A stretch of 64,000 nucleotides of DNA from Collybia mongolica. Its lineage: Eukaryota; Basidiomycota; Agaricomycetes; Agaricales; Clitocybaceae. Of the stretch, positions 1 through 10,426 are shown piece by piece (positions within the stretch are counted from its first letter, which is position 1; each line of letters begins with the position of its first letter). The notes under the pieces are model-generated. The model had not been told where the DNA came from and made no database searches. It saw only the letters and a list, made by a program, of their open reading frames with translations. The DNA lies in NCBI GenBank assembly GCA_013420905.1, contig JAAXNY010000012.1, positions 620,001-684,000 of the forward strand. The letters are read 5' to 3'. The position numbers and the translations under genes are program-made.

Positions 1-430
1 CATTTGTAATATGTAGCAAGAAAATTGTTGTTGATGAGGTTTAGAAAAATAAAAACAAATACAAACACTTACAAACATATACATGAGGTACTACTTCACC
101 ATATCTAACACTAGCAATTTAAATTATATCCATAGGCCTTGTTGTTGTTGAGATATGCAATGATTTATATTGTGGGAACTTTGATGGTATTGTTTGTTTG
201 GCTAGCTGTGGCAAAGTCATATACAAACTTGATATTCATTTGTAATATGCTGGTAGTGAGAGAGCTGCTTTTGATCATGATGTTTGAAGGTGAGCAAACA
301 AATACAAATACATACAAATATACCAATTGGGTAGCCCTTCACCATATCTAGTGATAGCAATTTAAATTGCATCCATAGGTCTTGTCATTGTTGAGATATT
401 CAATGTTTTGTAGTGTGGGAAAAGTTTGGC
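1..430. repeat. Imperfect 236-bp-period tandem duplication
   Basis: Two diverged copies of an AT-rich unit lie head to tail. The motif CATTTGTAATATG occurs at 1 and again at 237. It is followed in both copies by an AAACAAATACAAA-type stretch, CTTCACCATATCTA, AGCAATTTAAATT and CCATAGG. Similarity fades after about 190 bp of each unit. No coding potential is evident. It may be part of a transposon or other repeat running off the left edge of the window. Confidence 0.7.
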
Positions 431-452
431 CCAAAGCGGAAGAAGCCTCTTG

Positions 453-522
453 TAATCGTGCTTACGTTTGTCAACTACGCTGTTAGAGCTAACAGCGTAG
501 TTGACAAACGTAAGCATGATTA
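453..522. repeat. Near-perfect 70-bp palindrome (34-bp arms, 2-bp loop)
   Basis: The left arm (453-486) and right arm (489-522) are reverse complements over 34 positions with one mismatch, separated by the dinucleotide AG. The core is GCTGTTAG-AG-CTAACAGC. Transcribed, it would form a long hairpin. No open reading frame is associated. It could be a foldback/MITE-like element or the fused terminal repeats of a deleted element. No target-site duplication was identified. Confidence 0.85.
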
Positions 523-1202
523 TGCAGTGGACAATTATTAATTAATTCTTGAGATATCCCAACATAAGACCAATTAACTCGAAATTATAGTATTGAATGC
601 AGCTTATGTTGGCAGTTGCCTTTTTTGCTCCAAATCCGCGCGTCAGCTAATATTGATTCCCACAGTTAGAAAAATATTTCCATGACTACAAAGTGTTACT
701 GATGTACTTCAAAATTACTAACCGTGGGAAAAACAACACTGGATCTTGTTGGGTATGCTGAATTCTCCCCGCAAACCCAGGATGATGAACGAATTACTTA
801 TGTAAACATAAGGACTCGTAACCTTGGTGCTTATATACTTGTACATGCTGTGTCTCGTACTAATAATAAACATATGGGTGATCATGTGAGGCTTGTATCC
901 CAACACTTCCCCATGAGCTAGAACATTGCTATGATCCTATTTCAGATCTATATATAACCCCTTCCCTCTCACACTTAACTAAATTGCTACTTACCATATA
1001 TAAATTAATCTCTAATATATCCAGTTATTTTTAACATTGCAAAATATTGCAAACATTAGATTAACCAACCATGAAGTGTGGACACATTCTAACCTTCATG
1101 TCTCATGCCCTGATTATTATTTCGATTATTAATGTTAGTGCAGTTGGATGTTATTATTGTATACTTCATTGTCCTTAACCACTTGATTTCGATCACAATA
1201 AA
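523..1202. other. AT-rich intergenic stretch, no supported gene
   Basis: The region between the palindrome and the 3' end of the alpha-glucosidase gene is AT-rich. It has TATA-like runs around 949-956 and 1000-1020 that could belong to a degraded repeat. A 65-codon open frame near 724-921 has no recognisable domain and no splice or promoter support, so I do not call it. Confidence 0.5.
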
Positions 1203-4200
1203 TCAAACAAAGTGAACAGTAAAGCCACCCGTCAGTGCCAACCCAACATGCACATCCAACACCTGTGTGGTCTTGTCATACGATAACCCTGTCTTCGCAA
1301 CCGGCCTGCCATTCACCATAACCACCCGCGGTGCCTTCGCCACCCCAAGGAACCTGACTCTGGCCGTTTTCACACCAGTCTTGAATCCGAACCTTCCAGT
1401 CACTGCTAAACTCCCGTGCCTAAACTTCATCGCTACCTCCGTCGACGCGTGTGGGACAATCGACACGCCATCATCGATATACAGTTTTCCTTCCGCAGTC
1501 CCATCCATCCCAGGTGCAACTACGAACTCGAAATCACGTGTCCGCAGCTCCGTTGTGGTCATTGCGGACTGGATCCGGAGCGGCAGCACTACACCGCCGC
1601 GGATATGCAAGGGGATCTCGATGGACGAGATATTGGTGAGCTGCACCGTGGTCCCGGCCCCTTGTACAGGAGCAAGGGTCTTGAAGTCGTAGAAGATGTC
1701 GCGCGGGAGGTATATGGAGACAGAGGTCGAGTCTTGTTCCGTCACGGGGGAGACGAGGATAGAGTCGCCGTAGAGGAACTGGAGATCGATGGGGAAAGTC
1801 GCAGGGTCCTTGGGGTATTTGTACCAGAGGGGGTTGAGAACAGGGGTGCCGTCAGTATGGGCTTGGTGGAAGGTGGTGTAGATGTAGTCGAGGAGGCGGT
1901 ACCTGGGATGACCGCTATATGTCAGCTAGAGGTTCATGAAGTAGCTGGAAAGAATAACGTACCGAATATTGATCGCGTTCCTAGCTGCTTCTGTAACACT
2001 TTCCCAGTGGTAGAACTCTTGGGGGTTACCAGTATCAATATTATGCTGGATATTTCAAATTTCAATGAATGAGCAACTAGCGTCGGATGGATAGCAAAGG
2101 TATACTTACATTTCTCATGAACGGGTAGAATGCGCCCAACGTAGCCCATCGAGCACACAGATTCTCTGTCGTGTTTCCGCCTATATTCTCGTCGTCAACG
2201 CCTTTCGCGAGCAAAATATGAACGAATCCCAGAACTCACCAAAGCCACAGATGTCGCTGCCAACCATGGGGACCTGATAAATACTTGCAAACCCTAACAT
2301 CCCAGCGATAGAGAATCGGTAGTGGTCCCATAAGCTCATGTTATCTCCCAGCCATTTTCCGACGTGCTTGCCTGCACCGGCATAAGTTGAGCGTGTGATC
2401 ACGAACGGTCTAAGGCCCGGACGGCGCGCAAGCAATGCATCATGCGTCGCCACAGACATCATAGTCCCGTAGAGATTGTGGACATCGTATTCTACCATCC
2501 CGTTGAAGTGCTTGGTATCGGTCTGTTGGTACATTCACTAGTCAATTGCATTTGCTTGTTCAGGGATGTAAAGGGGGCTCACGAAAGCGGTTTTGCTCGA
2601 GAGTTGTCCCGTCGGTGCAGCGTTATTGATGGCGTAGGGGGGGTTGAGGATGTCGCGTTTGGATATGGTTGAGTTAACGAAAATGGGAGTGTTGGGATCA
2701 GGGGGGGGGTGTGAACGGGGAGGAGGCAAAGCTTGCTTGATAGCTTGTTCGAATATGTTCGTGCAAGGAAGATCGCAGAACTATAATGTAATCTGTTGGG
2801 TTGTGAACAAAGTAGGTGACGAAGGCACCTACACTGGCAGGTTCGTTCATGTCAATCCAAGCACCATCAATGTCGAGGCCGTCTGTGGGGCTATAGAAAA
2901 TCTTGAATTCGTTATTCCAGTATCTTGAAATATGATTAATGATTGAGATTTGGGTGGTTATACAGTGTGACTCACTGTGCGATCTTAGGATGGAACCAAT
3001 CTACGGATATGGTGGTTAGCAGGGCAAAGTAATTTACATTAAATTGGCGAACCTGGATAAACAGTCACGCCTAGTTGAAAATAGTCAGAGAGAGTACTCG
3101 AGACCATGAGCAAGGAACCTACCAGGCCACACGAGTCCAAGAGCTGCACTCCCATTGGGAGCCTTCATCCAGATATCATCTACCGTTCCGCGGTTATACG
3201 GCGCATACGTGTCGCCGGGCAGATACGCAACGGCGGGGTCCGTCATGAGGACTAGAAAAAGAGGACGGTCGGATGCAACGGGCACGATGAGGACGGGGCC
3301 TTACTGAATCTTTGATCGTGGGTATGGAGGTAGTCCACGACTTCGCGCATCCTGTTCATGGGGAAATAGTCAGGGTCAACGGTAAAGATGCGTCGCCTGT
3401 CCATGTAATCTTAATTCTGCATCAATACCATGAATGGACCAGCAGACAGCGTAACACGATACCAATGTCAGTCCACATTGTTTCAAGGGGATATCAACAG
3501 CAGCGTAATTTGTAATGACGTCTGCGACCTCAACGAAGTCTGAGAATGGACATCAGGAAAATAGAGCACGCAAGATGGAAGGTAGACGCACTATTGTAGC
3601 CGAATCGGCATTGGTGGAATCCAAACGACCAGTATGGTACCTCCGCAGGAGTGCCGACAATTTCTGCATATTGTCTTGCAACCGCTGTCGGATCGGTCGT
3701 ACTTCCAGCCAGGAAATAGAAATCGAGAACACCTCCAATGGTGTTGTATTCCAAAGACGTCCCTCCAACGTTACTGAGCTTGATGTCCATCCCGTTCGCA
3801 TTCAGGAGGAACACGCCATGAGTCCCGGTCGTCCGATGCTCGAAGTATGTGGGGTGGTTTCCGTAAAGGTTCGTGCCAACGGGAATGCCGAACGCATCGC
3901 GAGACCAAAGGGTGAGCGTTGTATTGTCCGTTGGGAGGTGGAATGGGTGGGTATGCTCCCCAAGACCATAGATGTTGGCGTTGGTCGGTAAACTGGTCTT
4001 GACCCGAAGATATTGTTGTTCGAAGATGAGAGGGTGTGATGCAGTCGAGAAGAGGACCTCTGATGTAGCAATTCGGTAGATTGAGAATGAAAAGGGAGCT
4101 GCTGTGTAGTTGAATTGAATTGCAGCGGTATGAGGGTGTATGTCCCGTTCAGCTCTCGGACGTGGCAGGACTGATTCTGGTACTTCAAAGCGAGCTGCTG

Positions 4201-4541
4201 AAGCGTCGGTGATTTTGAGGTGAATGCGCGTTTCTGGTTGCACATCGCGTTACGACGATCAGAACCAGGATCTAAGGATGCATCGATGAGAACTCACTTG
4301 TTTCGTAAACCACCTCCAAAGCCAGTTTTTTCACATCTGGCCCAAACACAGCACATCCTTCACCATTGAGTGTGAGGTCCGCCGTCAATTTTTCTCCGGC
4401 CGTCTTTACGTTCGTGGCACTATATCCAGAACATGCATCCAGAACTTTTGGATCCACGACGGCACCATAGCTTGATAATATTGGTAAAAGTGAAACGTAG
4501 GCAACGATCCCAAGACCGCCGATAATTCCTCTGCCAAACAT
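1203..4541 (-). CDS. Secreted GH31 alpha-glucosidase, 13 exons, one single-base frame lesion
   Basis: Glycoside hydrolase family 31 enzyme that would release glucose from maltose- or starch-type alpha-glucosides outside the cell. The start at 4541 opens a signal-peptide-like N-terminus ([19 protein letters not shown]). Exons on the minus strand: 4541-4298, 4233-3592, 3539-3463, 3409-3305, 3251-3123, 3070-3053, 3000-2976, 2923-2833, 2780-2583, 2522-2240, 2180-2110, 2045-1963, 1902-1203. Family landmarks in order: [29 protein letters not shown], the nucleophile motif WIDMNEPAS, a two-cysteine loop (CDLPC), the acid/base motif KWLGDN, then the beta-sandwich C-terminal domain. About 888 residues, normal for fungal GH31. 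All exon phases agree except exon 3, which is one base short: the frame changes inside a four-C run (plus-strand 3487-3490) between VDIP and LETMW. Either the copy is newly inactivated or the base is miscalled. Family assignment is certain; substrate preference is inferred. Confidence 0.93.
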
Positions 4542-4591
4542 GTTAGGAGAGTGAAGGCTGGTGGGTAAGTTACATACAGCTTTATGCAGTG

Positions 4592-4599
4592 TATATAAA
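4592..4599 (-). promoter_or_regulatory. TATA box of the alpha-glucosidase gene
   Basis: On the minus strand the sequence reads TTTATATA, about 50 bp upstream of the ATG at 4541. This spacing matches the other TATA-start codon pairs in the window. Confidence 0.6.
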
Positions 4600-6032
4600 C
4601 ATTTTACGGCAAGCGAGAGCTTCTGGGTCGGGTGATGCGTGCCAGCATGGTCAGAGTCGGAAATCGACCATCTACTCGGTAAACATGCATGATCGCGGAC
4701 GCACGGACCAACGCTGGAACACCAAATTAGGGTTAAGGTCGCCCATGTTTAATCTTAAATCCACTTCATCTCCATTCACCATACGACTCAAGATCTTGGC
4801 CAGGATGAAGCATGAATATTATCGCCTTAGGTCGTAGGGACAAACCTCATTTATCAGAGCATAGAGAGTCAATTCTCCTGACCAATGAATTAGCGAAAAG
4901 CCCCAGTTTTCTATGGTGACCTCTTCGGCGATCGGTGGGCACTCATGTCCCGGACTTCGAAGCACTCCACGCGAGAGGCATGTTAGTATTTTCTTTCCCA
5001 TCGATACGAGAGGCGCAAAATTAGTCAGGGCCGTGGCAACACATGTAATACCCCATCGAGGTCCCATGACACGCTATGCGCCTGAAAATAGTATGCGCGG
5101 ATACTCAGTGGGAGGCAGCATAGATGACCAGATGACGAACTCATGAATCACACAGAAGCGACTCACGCTGTTCAGAACTCTAAGCCCCAAGTTACCGGAA
5201 TTACAATTCCATAAGTATCAAACCCCTGGGTTTATGGACTGTCTTTGTCGATAATGGTATTGTTGCGTAATGGTCCGAGCGCTAATGAGCTCAAGGCCAT
5301 GGGAAAGGATCGCGAACGACGAGCCGGTGGGTAAGGGAATGATGGGGTGTATGGTAAACATCTATCTGAGTGGGGCCTTTTGTCGAGAATCCTGGAACCA
5401 GGTAAACCGCGTGAACGTTTCTGGAATGCAGCGAGTATGATACGTCATGATTTAGTCAGTGTGAAGCTTACGATGGAGTTAGGCTAGGCGACTTATCAAG
5501 AAAATAAAGACTGGATGAGGTGTAAGGTTTTCGACGAACTACATGACCGCCAGCAAGCGACGGGGGAGTTTTTTCGAGATCTTCCGTGGCCGGTAATGGC
5601 TAGAACAGATCGAGGCGTCATGTTTCTAATGTTACGATAGCACTTATCCCTGCCTAGCGTTATTGTCGCAGAGTGTGATTAAATAATAGCGTATGTCTAA
5701 GTCTTTCACGAAATCCATCCGATCAAGCGCGCGCTTGCAACACACGCACGCTGTATCGCAGGGTTTTGGCGGCGAAGTGTCAGGTATTGACTAGCGGTTG
5801 TTAGGACACTCAACGAAAACGGAAGCGAGATGCTGTGTCACCTCAAGGGCTCTCAGATATCAATGCTTCCCAGAGAACTTGCTTTGGTTTCCATACCATG
5901 ACTCGTGAGACTCGTGTTGCGTAGGGGTTCTGGTTCTAATGCAGTGTATGTTTGGTAAGAGTTGATACAATGATACAACGCAATATTAAGCATTGTAATG
6001 GCTTCATTGTCACCTAGCGTCACTACATCGAT
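4600..6032. other. Intergenic region, no gene seen
   Basis: About 1.4 kb between the GH31 promoter and the broken gene at 6033-7609. Open frames are short, overlap each other on both strands, and show no domain or splice consistency. It includes the upstream region of the GH31 gene. Confidence 0.5.
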
Positions 6033-7609
6033 TTAAACATCCTGAAATTCACCGGAGCGGGCGATATACATCAGAACCCGCTCGAAGGCCCACCCATTTA
6101 TTCCGACATCAATATGGTCAGAACCACGTCTGATTTCAACTATCAGCATGGAATATATCCCGGAGAATGTAGACTCACCTGCAGAGTTCCACAAGATCGC
6201 AATGAATGCTAAACTGCTCGCTATCGTCGAGGCTTGGGACACTCAATAACTGATCGATCTGCAGCCTTCTCTGGCCAATCCATTGCTTGCGTGCGGGCAT
6301 GGGTTCCGGCAGACGCTTGAGCTGCTTCCAGACATTCCTCCGCACCAGTGGTTCAAAATTGAGCAGTGGAATATCATGTGTAGAATCCCGGTAGGACTGA
6401 ACCAGAATTCCCAGATAATTTGTGAACTACGACGTGGGTTGCCTAGACCTTCAATCAAAAACGGACACATGGCGCGCGCCGCTTGACAAGCAATCCCATT
6501 CGCTAAAGATAATTGGAAGAGGAATATAGTGAATGCCTTGAACAGGGGTGTGGCGGTCCAGCGATCTTGCGGTCGTGCAGTAACAGCATTCCACAGTTTA
6601 GGCCAAGGGAATACATTTTTTCTTCTCTTCGCCGAACTGTGATTATTATCGGTAAGTTGGCGCTGCATATGACAAATGAAAGTGAGACCTACACAGAGGG
6701 CGCTTTCATGAAATAAACAGTCGTCTGAATGAGATGAGGCAGGAACCCTACCAAATCCAACAACTCCCATTCCTTGATAGCCCTCACCAATTGACCAAAT
6801 TCTTCAGCTGCGATTTACGCAATAATAAATGCTATGGCAGTAGTCCGAATAACTGAACTGTATACCAGTGCCCTACCTCAAGGTGTTAACTTCGAAAAAT
6901 GCTAGACACACCAAACAGTCCACCACGACAATTCGAGGATGTTGTCATACATAATCTTCCCATGATAGTGACAGCCCTTCCATGAGGAAAGTAGACTTTG
7001 ATTTCTTCTAATCGACGGCGTAGCCATATCTCGTCTACCGTTTCGAGCGTCAACACACCAAGGGCTTTGATGGCTTTTCCGGACAAGTGGCCAGGTCGAT
7101 GAACAGTACTCGAAGATTCATCCGTAGCGCTGGAATGATAGGGGGTAGAAGCGCACGAAAGCGACATCGTCGACCGAGACGCCAAGGGTTGGTGCAAAGC
7201 AAAGAGTGGTTGATGACGGGAGAACCGTTCCATCCCGCGTACGACTCACCCAACGCCAGGATCGCTCGACCTGAGACTGTACCAAGTCCAATTGTAGTCT
7301 GTGATGATCCAAAGGTGGCCCTAGAGGGGGATGCAAAGCATTCTCTTCGCAGTGGGTCCATCGCTGGGTGGTAGGAATCTGAGAGGAAATTCTACTGGTT
7401 ATGCACATGTACTGCTGTGTAAGGGTCGGATTGCGCAAAAAAGGCCATGTCGAACTATGCTGTGCAGTGCGAATTCGATTCCTCAGGGTCGGATCATGAA
7501 CAGACAGTACAGGGCCCATCCCCGAAAACCTCCCAAAGCCTGTGGCGTCGTGCATGTTTCTGGTTTTCAAATGGACAAGAGTTTTCCGATATTCACTCAG
7601 CGCTGGCAT
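6033..7609 (-). pseudogene. Frameshifted relic of an unrecognised intron-containing gene
   Basis: Coherent protein segments run along the minus strand in changing frames. The central part splices cleanly: WEDY | AFFEVNTLR | AEEFGQLVRAIKEWELLDLV | NLPIIITVRRREE, with GT-AG introns of normal size. It continues as YSLGLNCGMLLLHDRKIAGP. The frame then changes with no possible intron to FQLSLANGIACQAARAMCPF, and again to DIPLLNFEPLVRRNVWKQL. The end is orderly: ELCR, an intron, then a last exon closing at 6033 with ARSGEFQDV. At least three frame changes lack splice signals (around the LEEIK/STFLM junction, after HDRKIAGPPHP, and near the GILH/DIPLL junction). I do not recognise the family. The dense, regular coding between lesions says it was a real gene, now probably dead. 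Confidence 0.65.
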
Positions 7610-8006
7610 CCCTTTCTGTAGCGAGTGGTAGGACTCTAGGAGGTTGGATGCCTGATTGTAAAGTTCGGAGGTTTGAGTTCATTCCCGAGACCATTTACTA
7701 TGTCTGCCATGTTTTTTTTAAGAATACATCTTGGGTGTAACGGGAAATGCCGACATAAACTTCCTTTTCTCATGACTCAATCTACGGTTGACACCCTTGT
7801 TTGGATTACAACGCGACCTGTACGTCGACACATTCAACAACATGCCTAAAACGACCTATATACAGGTGAATCATACCGGTCTTCAAAGCGCTTAGCACCC
7901 ACATATCTGCACCTATCCTTTTTTTCGAAGGGGATAACAACCTTTTTCCCCATCACTCGAGAGGCCCGTTGTTCTAGACCCGTCGTCAACGTTAACATTC
8001 AGTTCC
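7610..8006. other. Upstream region of F-box gene
   Basis: About 400 bp with no coding support, between the divergently oriented relic at 6033-7609 and the F-box gene starting at 8007. It would contain both promoters. No clear TATA box sits at the usual 45-90 bp distance from 8007. Confidence 0.4.
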
Positions 8007-9686
8007 ATGGAAAAACTAGCTATCGACAGCGTATGTCGATGGATGTCCAAAGCCCTAAACTGTATTGTCTAATCCCCCATTACTTTAGGAGTTCCTACGC
8101 CAAACCCTCGACCTTCAAGAATCCAATGACCCGCCAAGTAAACCACAGATTCAAGCTTTGGAGACGTTTCGTGGACACTGCAGCGATCAAGTCGTCTCGT
8201 TGGACGCGCAAATACTTGAGTTGGAGGCCAAACTGGCAAATCTGACACAGATTCGGGGCAACTGGGTTTCGAAGGTGGATATATGCACCAAAATCCTATC
8301 ACCTATTCGCCTTCTCCCAACCGAAATCATTGGAGAAATATTCATTCGTTGCCTTCCAAGGCCTCGAGCCCGAACACCATCTCGCTTGCAGGCGCCTATT
8401 CTTCTTTGTCAGATATGTTCAGCGTGGAGAGGAAAGCGTTGGACCTCTCGGGACTATGGGAAGAGCTGGCGGTGTGCGTCAATTATGAGACGGCTGGTAA
8501 TGGGAACAGCGTCATCAGACACGTCATGGCAGCTAGAGAGTGGTTCTCTAGAGCCGGCCCGGGTGCCCTGCTCGATTATTCTTGCGATATCCAGCTGTCT
8601 GAAGAAACTTGCCACGAGGCTCCACAGATAATCTCCCAAGTCCTCCTCCCCTATACTCACCGCTGTCGAACGCTGGATATGAGCACATGGCACGTTGCTG
8701 ATGTTCAGGCTTTTCTTCATCTCCCTTCCAATCAAATACCACACCTTCAAAAAGTCACTCTTCGATTTGATCTTGGGGAGGCGGTGTCTACGCCGACGGT
8801 GTTTTGCAATGCATCCTGTCTGCGTCGGGTGTCTCTCGTGGCTTTCGCGTCTATCAGCGCCTTTCACCTCACCATCGACTACATGACTGTATTTCCGTGG
8901 AAACAGCTGACGCATATCAACATTGCCGCAATCCCACCTTTGATATGGGCCGATATATTCCGCCAATGCCACGCGCTCCAGGATGGAACGTTTGTTCTGC
9001 AAGAAATCATGTCCGACCACACAACAACTGAAATCCCTTTCAGATTGACGGTTACAACTTTATCACATCTCGTTAACTTGACTGTTGTCTGTCGGCGGCC
9101 TTCCGAGCACAGTGCTACCCCAAACATCTACGAATTACCATCGTGGTTATTCGACAAGCTCGACTTTCCCCTCCTCGCTAAGCTTAGCTTTTCCCTTGAA
9201 GCCGGCGGAAAAGGCTTCAACGCTAAACCACTTTCTCGTCTCCCGTCGTTGCGATCATTATCTATTACGAAGTATGCCCTATCCGTGGATAACCTTCTTT
9301 CCCTTTTTCGAGCTTCTCCGGGTATCACTGAGCTGGAGCTGAAAAACTATGGCAAGGAAAATCTTTTCCATGCCTTGGCCTGTGAATCCAACAGTGAAGC
9401 GAATAATTTCTTACCCATGCTCAAGAAGATCGTCATACACGTCAGCACATCTACATCCTTGCCATACCTACCTTTTATGCGTATGATCAAATCGAGGAGT
9501 GCTCATTCTCTTCCCTCCGAGTCGAGTTTACGCGAGGTTTCACTTTTTGTTTCTAAAGAATGGTCGTCGATCTTTGAATTTGCAAAGTCCGAGCTTCAGG
9601 AGTACGAACCCAGTCTGGTGGTGGATCTATTGGTGATGCCTGATACCCACTGGGAGAAAAAGCGTCCGGAGGAGTATATGGAATAA
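8007..9686 (+). pseudogene. F-box protein gene with one frame lesion
   Basis: F-box adaptor of the mushroom type, expected to link substrates to an SCF ubiquitin ligase. Exon 1 (8007-8030) encodes eight residues (MEKLAIDS); a 58-nt intron (8031-8088) follows; exon 2 runs to 9686. After a short coiled coil (LDAQILELEAKL) comes the F-box core LLPTEIIGEIFIRCLP. It then passes through CSAWR and, after a one-base deficit near 8430-8433, continues in the next frame as KALDLSGLWEEL and a leucine-rich tail ending EEYME. The gene is a clear paralog of the intact gene at 58055-59738: same 24-nt first exon, same intron position, and alignable throughout (LLPTEIIGEIF versus RLPTEILGEIF, YTHRCRTLDMSTW versus YTHRLRRLDLRSW). 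The paralog reads straight through the lesion site, so the disruption is an indel and not an intron. It may be a pseudogene or a base-calling error. Confidence 0.85.
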
Positions 9687-10366
9687 CGATGGAACCGGGT
9701 GTGCATCTTGCTGTTCCAGAAACACGGTTTACCATCTGCGCGGGCATTGTTTTCATATGCTGGAGTCACGTCCCCATCGATAGGACTCTAAACTCGGAAG
9801 GAGCGCCTGAGACAAGATTTTGAACCAGATTGTATGTCGTCGAGATCGGGCGTTTGAACAGCATCAATATTCTGAATAATTCGTCATCTCTGGTAATATT
9901 TCAAATATCTAAGTAATATTTAGATGCTTGTCCCATTGTAGTCCTATGAAGATTGAAGGTAGCAGACGATTTGCAAAAATCAAATTTGTGAGGCTGCTAC
10001 AGTTAGTGAGTTAGTGGCTGTGTGACCTTTTCCCCATCGTCACCACCGTGTATCAATGAACATCGACCACCACACCATATACTGCTCCATATACTGCTAG
10101 TCGCCCTCTCAGCCAGCGAATTCCAAAGAATTTTTATTTGAAATCAATCGTTCTGGACTAGAGACTGTCTCACTTTGTTCAATAAGTACTGAGGAATTCG
10201 GTTGTGCGGTGGCGAGCACCGAGCCCAGGCAGGTGAGCTCTGAACAATACTTGTAAATGATTCCATCTTATAGTGAACCAGCGTCTCAAGTGAACGTTCA
10301 TGAAAATGAACAAGGCAGCATTCAAATATCATATGCCATTCCACCCTAGGCCTTTATGGACCGGGG
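9687..10366. other. Intergenic, no gene seen
   Basis: About 680 bp holding the 3' flank of the F-box gene and the promoter of the acyl-CoA synthetase. Short open frames on both strands have no domain support. Confidence 0.5.
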
Positions 10367-10374
10367 TATATAAG
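10367..10374 (+). promoter_or_regulatory. TATA box of the acyl-CoA synthetase gene
   Basis: TATATAAG lies 60 bp upstream of the ATG at 10427. This favours that start over an overlapping short frame beginning near 10300, which would begin before the TATA box. Confidence 0.65.
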
Positions 10375-10426
10375 GCCGATGAAATATCCCAAGATGACGC
10401 TATTATCGAATCCCTAGTGGAAACCA

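Noticed and set aside
724..921. 65-codon plus-strand frame in the left AT-rich region
   Set aside because: No domain, and lies in a repeat-rich region; its antisense frame is equally long.
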